From: an uncultured Brachybacterium sp.
GTDB lineage: Bacteria; Actinomycetota; Actinomycetes; Actinomycetales; Dermabacteraceae
Length of the DNA: 64,000 bases
Direction of reading: 5' to 3'
Assembly: GCF_947500705.1 (NCBI RefSeq)
Contig: NZ_CANMSY010000009.1
Span: 1-64,000, forward strand
Numbering within the stretch: the stretch's first letter is position 1; the number at the start of each line of letters is the position of its first letter. The position numbers and the translations under genes were made by a program. Below, piece after piece: positions 7,819-14,766 of this stretch. A model generated the notes under the pieces. It was not told the origin of the DNA and did not search any database. It saw nothing but the letters and a program-made list of their open reading frames with translations.

Positions 7819-8349
7819 ATGAGCACACCAACCGACCGAGACCCCGAGGAGCTCGAGCGCGCCCAGCGGCGCGCTTTCGACGCACGCTGGCAGGCATGGA
7901 CACAGCAGTGGGAGCGCGAGACCGGATTCAGCACCGGCCTGGAGGTGCGCCGGGCGATGCTGATCGACGAGCCGCCGCGGGTGGTCCTGGGCCGGGAGGG
8001 ACTACCGGACACCGCCGACGAGGTGGTGGTGTCGCTGGGCCGCGACGATGGGCCGTCGATCCTCCAGCATGACTCCGCGGGGCAGCGGCTCTCACTGCGG
8101 CAGACCGCGGACCTGCTGGCGGTCAACGGCCCCACGCTGCGAGGCGCACGCGCCGCGGTCCTCGATGGGCTGGAGCAGTCCGAAGCAGCGGCTGGGCGCA
8201 CACCCGCCGATCGCGCGCCGGCCCAAGCGCCGGCCGCGACGGTGCGTGAGCGCAACGCAGAGCGGATGGCGCGACAGGTGCCGGCGGGGATCCGGGATGA
8301 GGACCCGGCGGCGTCGCTGCGCTCGACCGGGCCGCGTCTGAGCCGATGA
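7819..8349 (+). CDS. ICE-associated hypothetical protein with ArdC-like tail
   Basis: This 176-residue protein is unrecognised. It is acidic/helical at the N-terminus (residues 8-40), has a central region containing SAGQRLSLRQTADLLAVNG that might be a small helix-turn-helix, and ends in a basic tail. The tail RERNAERMARQVPAGIRDEDP aligns with the ArdC tail (RVRNALRMEAQAPAKIREESP), suggesting a shared sorting signal. It has a good ribosome site (GGAAGGCAGG) and overlaps the next start by four bases (ATGA). Its place in the conjugation gene train suggests an accessory transfer or establishment role. Confidence 0.7.
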   Translation: MSTPTDRDPEELERAQRRAFDARWQAWTQQWERETGFSTGLEVRRAMLIDEPPRVVLGREGLPDTADEVVVSLGRDDGPSILQHDSAGQRLSLRQTADLLAVNGPTLRGARAAVLDGLEQSEAAAGRTPADRAPAQAPAATVRERNAERMARQVPAGIRDEDPAASLRSTGPRLSR

Positions 8350-8717
8350 GGAGGGTCCGGGCTCACGCCGTCCTGGGCCAGCAGCGTGCACGCCGCCGAC
8401 GCCAGTACGCCGAGTACATGGCTTCGGCGGCGTGGCATATCCGCCGGCGCCGCTGGGTCGAGGATGAGGAGCAGCGCACCGGGAGGCCGGTGTGCTGCGC
8501 CGTTTGCGGCAGCGAGGACTGGGACGACCTGCACCACCTGACCTATGGCCGGATGGAGCAGGAGCGGCACGGCGACATGGTGGCGCTGTGCCGTCCCCAC
8601 CATGAACAACTGCACCGGGCCTATGACGCTGGTCGTTGGGGGCACTTAGGCTACGAGGCGGTGATGCGGCGACTGCTGCGTCTGGCGCGCGAGGAGCACG
8701 AACGGCGGCGAGCATGA
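8346..8717 (+). CDS. HNH-type endonuclease-like protein
   Basis: This 123-residue protein has a basic N-terminal helix, then a treble-clef HNH-like core. CAVCG occurs at about residues 51-55, DLHHLTYGRM follows about 10 residues later, and LCRPHHEQLH occurs near residue 86. The Cys pair and the CRPHH motif should bind structural zinc, with the His pair in DLHHL at the catalytic position. Such small HNH proteins are common in ICEs and phages and nick or cleave DNA. The ATG overlaps the previous stop and its own stop overlaps the next ATG. Confidence 0.8.
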   Translation: MRRVRAHAVLGQQRARRRRQYAEYMASAAWHIRRRRWVEDEEQRTGRPVCCAVCGSEDWDDLHHLTYGRMEQERHGDMVALCRPHHEQLHRAYDAGRWGHLGYEAVMRRLLRLAREEHERRRA

Positions 8718-9391
8718 CGCGATGGTGGATGCGCGAGGGGGCGGGTCTGGTCGAGGACCAGGGCCGTCCTGCCGTGCCGTTCCACGCCCTGCACACCGCC
8801 CGCGACCTGCCGGATGCGGAGTCATGGCTGGAGGTTCCCGGCACCCGCTGGGGCCAGCGGCACCGTGAGCTGACCGCTCGCGCCAACTTCAACCACCTGG
8901 AGAAGGTGTACCCCTTCGTACAGCGCGTGGTGGCTGTCGAAGAGCGGTGGCGGTCCCTGATGGTGCGCGACGTGGACGCGTGGCGGCTGGAGAGCGTGAT
9001 GGGGGTCCTCGAGGACGGGGGCGCGGTGAACCAGGCCGCGCTGTCGGCGTTGCTGCGCCGGCTGCTGCGCGCTCACGTCGAGCAGATTGAGGCTCCCGAG
9101 GTCAGCGAGGAACTGCCGCGGCTGCTGGAGCAGGCCGGCGCCCACCGAGCGGCCCGCGCCGTTGCGGGCTCGCTGGATGACGAAGCGGTGGTGCGGGCGT
9201 ATCTGACGATCGCGGCCGACACCTCCCCGGTGCCGGAGGTCGATGCGCTCGGGGCGCGGTTCCCAGCGCATGCCGTCGTGGTGGAGCGGCTTGTCCAAGC
9301 AGTGAGGAAGAGACCGGAATTGGTCACGGTGGGGGCTCCGCTGGGTGAGGCTCCGTCGTGGCAGACGTACGAAAGGTGGGTGTTGGGATGA
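8714..9391 (+). CDS. Hypothetical ICE protein (225 aa)
   Basis: No family is recognised. The protein is soluble and mostly alpha-helical. The first 70 residues are aromatic-rich and contain WLEVPGTRWGQRH; the rest consists of amphipathic helices rich in Ala, Leu and Glu. The start at 8714 is chosen because ATGA overlaps the HNH stop, as in the other joints of this operon; a longer frame from 8636 lies antisense to nothing useful. Its stop overlaps the next start. The conserved order suggests a conjugation or element-maintenance function. Confidence 0.65.
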   Translation: MTRWWMREGAGLVEDQGRPAVPFHALHTARDLPDAESWLEVPGTRWGQRHRELTARANFNHLEKVYPFVQRVVAVEERWRSLMVRDVDAWRLESVMGVLEDGGAVNQAALSALLRRLLRAHVEQIEAPEVSEELPRLLEQAGAHRAARAVAGSLDDEAVVRAYLTIAADTSPVPEVDALGARFPAHAVVVERLVQAVRKRPELVTVGAPLGEAPSWQTYERWVLG

Positions 9392-9942
9392 GTGACCACG
9401 AAGACGACTTCGCGGACCTGGAACTGGAGATCGAGCAGACCGACGAGCCGGAGGTGGCCGAGCTGCCGACGCCCGTGGATTGGATGGGGCCGTCGATCCA
9501 CGAGTGGGGCGAGGAGATCGGCCGGCTGCGCCTGTGGGTCGCGCAGATCGTCACGGAGTGGGCTCTGCCGGCTTCCGTGGTCCTGCCCTGCTGGGAGCAG
9601 CACCCCGGGCAGGTGCAGCTGCTCGGGGCGCTGCGCGATGGGTACGACACGCTCTACCACGAGATGCAGCCGGGCACCGGCTCGATCGACTGGCAGCGGT
9701 ACTGGGCGTGGGGGCGCGCAGAGCTGGCCTCGATCACCGGGGCGCTGCGGTGCGCGCCGACCGAGCATCGTGCCGACAGGCTCCAGGATTGGGCTCGGTC
9801 GATCGCGGAGGAAGGCGAGTCCAGCGAATACGCGGCGGCTGCTGATTCCCGCGTGGAAATGGCGGTCCAGAATCACCTCAACAAGGGCCGCACGGGCGGT
9901 CCTTTGAATGTGGTGTTTGTCGATTTCAGCAAGGAGCGCTGA
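9388..9942 (+). CDS. DUF4913-like ICE protein
   Basis: This 184-residue protein starts with an acidic stretch (SDHEDDFADLELEIEQ). It then shows a domain with tryptophans and a CWEQHPGQVQLLGALRDGYD segment that fits the DUF4913 pattern of actinobacterial plasmids and ICEs (Trp, a conserved HP, then LxALxxxY). The ATG at 9388 overlaps the preceding TGA. The C-terminus ends with GGPLNVVFVDFSKER. The function is unknown; DUF4913 genes lie next to transfer genes. It is the last gene of the coupled operon, and a hairpin terminator follows. Confidence 0.7.
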   Translation: MSDHEDDFADLELEIEQTDEPEVAELPTPVDWMGPSIHEWGEEIGRLRLWVAQIVTEWALPASVVLPCWEQHPGQVQLLGALRDGYDTLYHEMQPGTGSIDWQRYWAWGRAELASITGALRCAPTEHRADRLQDWARSIAEEGESSEYAAAADSRVEMAVQNHLNKGRTGGPLNVVFVDFSKER

Positions 9943-9979
9943 GGGAACCGACGGGCGGTAGTTCGTTGAGAGTGCAGAG

Positions 9980-10010
9980 AAGGGCCGGAGTGGTCGCCCC
10001 GGCCCTTTAA
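9980..10010 (+). terminator. Operon-end terminator of the ICE gene train
   Basis: A 9-bp GC-rich stem (9980-9988 with 9999-10007) ends in TTTAA and follows the last coupled ICE gene by about 40 bases. Confidence 0.6.
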
Positions 10011-10147
10011 GGCTATTCGACAATCAGGGTGTAAATGCTGAGTACGAGATTGGCGCGTCGGTGCGGGGGGAGGGCGAAGGGGTGTCTCGATGATGAAACT
10101 GCTCACGCTCGCTATTAGAAGGACCGCGATCTGACGTCGTCGAATCA

Positions 10148-10906
10148 CTAGACATGGTCAATATCTACACGGGCTGCGGCCAGGAAAGCACTGACGGCAA
10201 TCTCGGCTTGCTTTGTGTCGGGACCATGATTAAGAGAATAGGGAAACCCCGCTCTTGGTTCGTAGATGCAAAGCAATCCTTCGTATTCCGCACCAACATA
10301 CCTGTGGAGAGAATCGTGGAGTATTCCCACCTGCCGGTCCACTTCGCCGGCAGACTGCGCGCCCGCAGTAGATCCCACCAGGTATGCTCGGGTAGCGGCT
10401 ACCGTAACCTCGTTTCGCGCCTCAAAAGCCTCCGGTGAGGGCGCCCTAAGATTGTTTGCCTGGCTGCGCACGCAAAAGGGGAGCTGACTATAGAATGACA
10501 AATACGATTCTGAAGCCGCCACCAATTCTGAGTACGCCTCGATCCTTTCTGATCTTTGGGTCATCTCCGACTCTATGTCGGCAACTCTCAGGGTTGCGTA
10601 GCCGCTAAGTCCGGCGGCCACGAGCGATGCGACAGCCCCGACGGACACAATTGTCATTTGTAGCTTCCATTGTGCCGCGTTCACCTGGTGAGGGGTATTG
10701 GCGCTGGGTGCCTTTATTGATTCTTCGCTACGGCCCCTACGGGAATGCCCTGAACGCGAAGGGCGGCCGACAAAAGTACGGTTTTGGCGGCCTGATCCGA
10801 CGGTTCGTCGATTCCACCGACCGGCCCGAGAGGGCAGACGCCCGGAAGTTTCATCGGCGATCTGCGCGGAATTTGTTTTGCTCTGATCTTCGCCATTTAG
10901 TGGCAT
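10148..10906 (-). CDS. Hypothetical single-pass membrane protein
   Basis: From the long frame this is 252 residues: a basic, low-complexity N-terminus of about 80 residues, one membrane helix (about residues 85-107), then a roughly 145-residue helical domain beginning VADIESEMTQRSERIEAYSE. An internal ATG at 10657 with GGAAG just upstream would give a cleaner 169-residue protein starting at the membrane helix, and is my preferred alternative. Local base composition is less GC-rich than its neighbours, which supports acquired DNA. The layout resembles the protein at 541-1038. Function unknown; a defence or cell-surface role is possible but unsupported. Confidence 0.55.
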   Translation of the reverse strand: MPLNGEDQSKTNSAQIADETSGRLPSRAGRWNRRTVGSGRQNRTFVGRPSRSGHSRRGRSEESIKAPSANTPHQVNAAQWKLQMTIVSVGAVASLVAAGLSGYATLRVADIESEMTQRSERIEAYSELVAASESYLSFYSQLPFCVRSQANNLRAPSPEAFEARNEVTVAATRAYLVGSTAGAQSAGEVDRQVGILHDSLHRYVGAEYEGLLCIYEPRAGFPYSLNHGPDTKQAEIAVSAFLAAARVDIDHV

Positions 10907-11088
10907 GACGGGGCCTGCCCATCAACGATGCCAAATGCGGGCCAATCGTGCCGAACTCCTGTGCACACCTGCCGCTCCTTGCCTTCAGGTAATCTCACTG
11001 TGGCTACTTAGGCACAGTCTCGCACACGCGTGTCCAGAATGCCGGGTCGCTAAGGGACTGCCGCACATTTAGGTGACAGTTGGGGGTG

Positions 11089-11973
11089 TCAGGCCGCGAG
11101 GCTCACGGCCGGGTTCATGATGGTCTCGTATTCGATGGGGGTCAATCGGCCCAGACGGGCCTGTCGGCGGTGTCGGTGATACGTCCTTTCGATCCAGGTG
11201 ATGATTGCGATTCGGAGCTCTTCTCGGGTCCGCCAACGCTTACGGTCCAGGACGTTCTTCTGTAGCAGCGCGAAGAAGGACACCATGGCGGCGTTATCAC
11301 CGGCAGCACCGACCTGGCCCATGGATCCGATGAGGTGGTGACGGTTCAGGGCGTGCACGAACTTCCGTGACCGGAACTGAGAGCCTCTATCCGAATGCAC
11401 GATGCAACCGGCGGCGTCACGGCGTCGAGATACCGCGTTGTCCAGGGCCTTCACCGCGAGACAAGCCTTCATCCGGCCGCTCATCGAGTAGCCCACGATC
11501 CGGCCGGAGAACACATCCTTGATCGCGCAGAGATAGAACTTGCCCTCGTCGGTCCAGTGCTCGGAGGGGGCACCTCCCGCTTGCGGGGGAATGTCGGCCA
11601 GCCACAGCTCGTTGACGTCATCGGCGGAGAAGTCCCGCTTCACAAGGTCGTCATGGACCGGCGGTCCAGGGCGCTTCCCGTTCTTGCCTCGCTTCTTTCC
11701 GAACACGGACCACCACTTGTTGTCCCGGCAGATCCTCCACGCCGTCCGCTCACACATCACCTCGCCGGACTCTGCGGCTTCACTGACGAGGAACCGGTAG
11801 CCGAACTCGGGGTCGTCGAGGTGGGCGTCCAACAGTGCGTTTGCTCGGTAGGCCTCGGTCAGCTCGGCTGTGGTGACCTGCTGGTGCCGCCAGCGATAGT
11901 AGGGCTGACGGGAGAGCTTCAAGACCCGCAGGGACACCGCGACGGGAATGTTGTCAGCGGCGAGCTCGCTCAC
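11089..11973 (-). CDS. IS3-family transposase OrfB, catalytic Glu replaced by Val
   Basis: OrfB carries the integrase-like (rve) core of IS3 elements. The first Asp is in WLADI and the second in VHSDRGSQF, but the third acidic residue is missing: the expected DNAAMESFF reads DNAAMVSFF, with codon GTG at 11281-11283. A single A-to-T change from GAG explains this. The DDE Glu is essential for strand transfer in the family, so this copy should be unable to transpose by itself. It would normally be made as an OrfAB fusion by -1 frameshifting; GTG 11973 is a possible separate start. Confidence 0.88.
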   Translation of the reverse strand: MSELAADNIPVAVSLRVLKLSRQPYYRWRHQQVTTAELTEAYRANALLDAHLDDPEFGYRFLVSEAAESGEVMCERTAWRICRDNKWWSVFGKKRGKNGKRPGPPVHDDLVKRDFSADDVNELWLADIPPQAGGAPSEHWTDEGKFYLCAIKDVFSGRIVGYSMSGRMKACLAVKALDNAVSRRRDAAGCIVHSDRGSQFRSRKFVHALNRHHLIGSMGQVGAAGDNAAMVSFFALLQKNVLDRKRWRTREELRIAIITWIERTYHRHRRQARLGRLTPIEYETIMNPAVSLAA

Positions 11974-12278
11974 GAGCGGGTACCACCTTTTCCCGGCAGG
12001 TTCGCCTGGGACAGGTAGGCGGCAGCACGACGCAGGACCTCGTTCTCCTGCTCCAGCAGCCGGTTCCGGCGGCGTAGCTCGCGTAGTTCCGTTGAGTCCT
12101 CGCGGGTCTTCCCGGGGCGATTGCCGTCGTCGACGTCTGCTTGGCGGATCCATTTGTGGAGCGTCATCTCGTGGACGCCGAAGTCCTTCGCGATCTGCGC
12201 GATGGTGACGCCGTCCTCGCGGGACCGGGCGACTCGCACGACGTCCTCGCGGAACTCCTGGGGGTAGGGAGCGGGCAT
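11970..12278 (-). CDS. IS3-family transposase OrfA
   Basis: OrfA is about 102 residues from ATG 12278, which is preceded by GGAAGGATG. It contains the IS3 helix-turn-helix (YPQEFREDVVRVARS, then ITIAQIAKDFGVHEMTLHKW-like sequence) and the leucine-zipper region RRNRLLEQENEVLRRAAAYL used for dimerisation. It binds the inverted repeats and is translated alone or as an OrfAB fusion through the slippery site at 11988-11994. Confidence 0.9.
   Translation of the reverse strand: MPAPYPQEFREDVVRVARSREDGVTIAQIAKDFGVHEMTLHKWIRQADVDDGNRPGKTREDSTELRELRRRNRLLEQENEVLRRAAAYLSQANLPGKGGTRS
11988..11994 (-). promoter_or_regulatory. Programmed -1 frameshift site of the IS3 element
   Basis: On the minus strand the heptamer G-GGA-AAA lies at the OrfA/OrfB overlap. 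It fits the X-XXY-YYZ slippery pattern and shifts ribosomes from the OrfA frame (GGA AAA GGT) to the OrfB frame (GGG AAA AGG). Confidence 0.75.
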
Positions 12279-12438
12279 GGTGCACATCCTTCCAGGCCGC
12301 CCAGTGGGCAAGCCAGATCAGATGTCACCTATCGATGCGGCAGTCCCACCTCGTCGGCGATCTGGGTCTGTTGGTAGCCCTAGTTGTAGTTGGTCATGAC
12401 GCTTTCGATGCCGGTGCGAAGGCAGCGGTATGCCGCTC

Positions 12439-13740
12439 TCAGCTGGTCGGGTAGTTCCGCTGCACGTCGGTGACTAGTCCGGATAGGTCCGGGTACATCG
12501 CGCGGGCCTCCAGTCCATGGGTGCGCAGGTGCTCGCGGATGTCGGCTTTGGCTCCAGCCTTGATGAGGATCGTGAAGATCGGTACCAGTGCCGGATCGGT
12601 GGGCTTGGTCTTGCGGCCGATTGGAGAGGGCAGGCCGATGACGGATGTCGCCCGCTCGAGTTCGCTGCGGCGCCAGTCGTGGTGTTCCTCGGTACTGTTA
12701 GTCAGCTCGCTGTTGATGGTCTGGCGGATTGGTTCCAGGAGCATTGGGCCGGACTCGATCATGAAGCCGCCGCGTTGGACGAGCATCCTCTTGTTGGGTG
12801 TGGTCGGGAACCAGACATGGGTTCGCTCCCCGGTGCCCCAGCTTGCGTCCCGGCGGTCTTCGTCGTCCCAGTCGAGCCAGGGTAGATGGCCGCCTGCGAG
12901 TGCGAGGACTTCGTTGGTGGACTGGAGCTTGAGGACACCGTTACGGACTCGCGGGTGCTGACCCCAAGCGATGAGGAGGCCGTCGTGGTCGAGCTCGTCG
13001 TTTTCGACAGCGAACCAGGCGGCGATCTCGGGGTCGAGGGTGACATCGAGGAGTCGGGTGGGGGCACCGACGTGTTGCAGTTCGGCAAGGGCGTGCAGTG
13101 GTGCGGATGCGAGCTCGGCGGGGTTCAAACCCCACTTCTGAGCGGAGGCGAGGATGTCGGCCTCTGCTTCGACGAGCTCGTCCTCGGTGGCAACGTCGGT
13201 GTCGTTGCGCAGAGCGACCGCCCGAGAGAGGGTCGATCGAACGGGCCAGTCGGCGTTGCCTTGACCGCGCCAGACCAGTTCGTGCTCGGAGTGCCGCGGT
13301 GACATCTTTGCCAGGGCTCTGGTGAACTGCTGGACGGAGGAGACCTCGAGGGAGTTGGCGGTGAGGAACTTCCGAGCCGTCCACTGCTTGCGCGCGGCCG
13401 TGCGGGGCTGCTCCTGCCAGGAGCGGATCGCGCTGTCGGTCAACACGGACTGCAAGAGTGCGCCGGTGTTGGGCTGCATCTGTTCCAGCAGAGTCTGGCG
13501 GTTCGCGGCGAGAATCTCGGACACATTGGGGAAAAGGGATTCCCGACGGACCCCTGCCAGTACGTCTGGGAAGTACGCCTGCATCGATGCGTTTCCCAGT
13601 AGCTGCTGCAGCGCTGGGTTCTTAATGAGGTCGAGGTTGGGGGGAATCAGCCTGCCAAAGCCCATCTGGGAGGCGGCCCACGGGTTGAGAGGGCGCCTGG
13701 GCTCGTCGTCTTCTTCGCCGACCGCGTCGTCTGTTGCCAT
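12439..13740 (-). CDS. FRG-domain protein, candidate defence gene
   Basis: This 433-residue protein has a helical N-terminal region (1-135) of unknown type and a central FRG domain, with ELVWRGQGNADWPVRSTLSR at about residues 153-172 and HVGAPTRLLDVTLDPEIAAWF near residues 224-244. The FRG domain (named for its Phe-Arg-Gly motif; here W-R-G) is frequent in phage-defence islands, though its activity is not settled. A TAAGAT box at 13747-13752 lies just before the ATG, so the mRNA may be leaderless. It lies next to an IS3 element and a resolvase, in the accessory part of the tRNA-Lys element. Confidence 0.82.
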   Translation of the reverse strand: MATDDAVGEEDDEPRRPLNPWAASQMGFGRLIPPNLDLIKNPALQQLLGNASMQAYFPDVLAGVRRESLFPNVSEILAANRQTLLEQMQPNTGALLQSVLTDSAIRSWQEQPRTAARKQWTARKFLTANSLEVSSVQQFTRALAKMSPRHSEHELVWRGQGNADWPVRSTLSRAVALRNDTDVATEDELVEAEADILASAQKWGLNPAELASAPLHALAELQHVGAPTRLLDVTLDPEIAAWFAVENDELDHDGLLIAWGQHPRVRNGVLKLQSTNEVLALAGGHLPWLDWDDEDRRDASWGTGERTHVWFPTTPNKRMLVQRGGFMIESGPMLLEPIRQTINSELTNSTEEHHDWRRSELERATSVIGLPSPIGRKTKPTDPALVPIFTILIKAGAKADIREHLRTHGLEARAMYPDLSGLVTDVQRNYPTS

Positions 13741-13967
13741 GGGTGAATCTTAGGGTGCGGGCGCTCTGGGTCTAGGACACTCCTACATGTGAGGGCGTCT
13801 AACGCCCGACGGCGGCGCAGGAACGCGACTGTCGGAACGTTTCGTAGGGGTATACCCAAAAACGACACCCTTCGCCAGTGCATCGCGCCTGTTCCATGGA
13901 GTCCAGTTGCGGATGTGATGGCTCAGTGGCGCGGTTCTGTGCTCGCTCAGTGGCGGGGCATGGGCGG

Positions 13968-14540
13968 TCAGGAGGTGGTCGTGGTGCGGCGCAGCTCGCG
14001 GTAGATGGTGGTGCGGGAGACGTTGAACAGCTCGGCGAGCTCGGCCTGGGTGTGCTCGCCAGCCGTGTGCAAGGTCAGTAGGTGCTTGCGCTGAGAGGGC
14101 GAGAGCTTGGGCTTCTTGCCTTTGAGCTTGCCCTTGGATCTGGCGATGGCCATACCCTCGCGGGTGCGCAGGCGGATGAGATCCGCCTCGAACTCGGCCA
14201 CCATGCCGAGCACGTTGAAGAGTAGCCGGCCCACGGCGTCGTTGGGGCCGTAGACGCTGTCGCCGAGACTGAGCGCCACTCCCTTGATGGTGAGTTCGTC
14301 GGCGATGTCCCTCGCATCGAGGAGTGAGCGGGCCAGCCGGTCGAGCTTGGTGACCACCAGGGTGTCGCCGTCCCGGGTCGCGGCCAGTGCCTCGCGGAGC
14401 CCGGGCCGGGCGCGGGTCGTTCCGGTCAGGCCGTGGTCGAAGTAGATGTTTTTGCCCTCGACTCCGAGGCGCTCGAGCGCCTCTCGGTGGGCGGAGAGAT
14501 CTTGCTCGAGAGTCGAGACGCGCGCGTAGCCGACATGCAT
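13968..14540 (-). CDS. Serine recombinase, resolvase/invertase type
   Basis: This 190-residue protein has the catalytic Ser in YARVSTLEQD (Ser9), the conserved LDRLARS motif near residue 66, the EFEADLIRLRTREGMA E-helix and a C-terminal helix-turn-helix (TQAELAELFNVSRTTIYREL). This is the size and layout of Tn3-type resolvases and DNA invertases, not of large serine integrases, so it is unlikely to drive integration into tRNA-Lys. The flanking non-coding stretches (about 230 bases each side) may hold recombination sites; a palindrome GGGTATACCC lies near 13849-13858. Confidence 0.92.
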   Translation of the reverse strand: MHVGYARVSTLEQDLSAHREALERLGVEGKNIYFDHGLTGTTRARPGLREALAATRDGDTLVVTKLDRLARSLLDARDIADELTIKGVALSLGDSVYGPNDAVGRLLFNVLGMVAEFEADLIRLRTREGMAIARSKGKLKGKKPKLSPSQRKHLLTLHTAGEHTQAELAELFNVSRTTIYRELRRTTTTS

Positions 14541-14766
14541 GTCCCCATTGTTGCAATTACCCTCCCCTCACCGTCCCTGTCACCGTACGGGTATCGCGTA
14601 CATGGCGATCTCTCGTAAAGAGTCGTCGAGGAGGACGCTCGCTCGACGTACGGTGGAGGATCGCTCTGCGGGACGCGAGCCACGGCGACGCCGACGATTT
14701 TGCAGGTGTCCGACGGTTCTCGTAATGAGTCGGCCTGCTGGCAATACCAACGGTCAACGTGGCCGG

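Larger units (their letters stand above)
11054..12347 (-). mobile_element. IS3-family insertion sequence, transposase active site mutated
   Basis: The element is about 1294 bp. Its terminal inverted repeats match at 21 of 25 positions: the left end is GGGACTGCCGCA..TAGGTGACA from 11054, and the right end is its complement ending at 12347. Two overlapping frames on the minus strand encode OrfA and OrfB. No target duplication is evident (TAA versus ACC outside the ends), suggesting later rearrangement or a misplaced boundary. A deleted relative lies at 20500-20750. Confidence 0.85.

Noticed and set aside
12348-12438. A broken helix-turn-helix transposase fragment right of the IS3 element
   Set aside because: A short minus-strand stretch reads GYQQTQIADEVGLP with a stop upstream, but it is too short to assign.
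13849-13858. Palindrome GGGTATACCC near the resolvase as a res or invertase crossover site
   Set aside because: Only one copy was found and no paired inverted site is visible, so a recombination site cannot be supported.
13968-14540. Serine recombinase as integrase of the tRNA-Lys element
   Set aside because: At 190 residues it has the resolvase/invertase layout and lacks the large C-terminal domain of serine integrases; tRNA targeting is normally done by tyrosine integrases.
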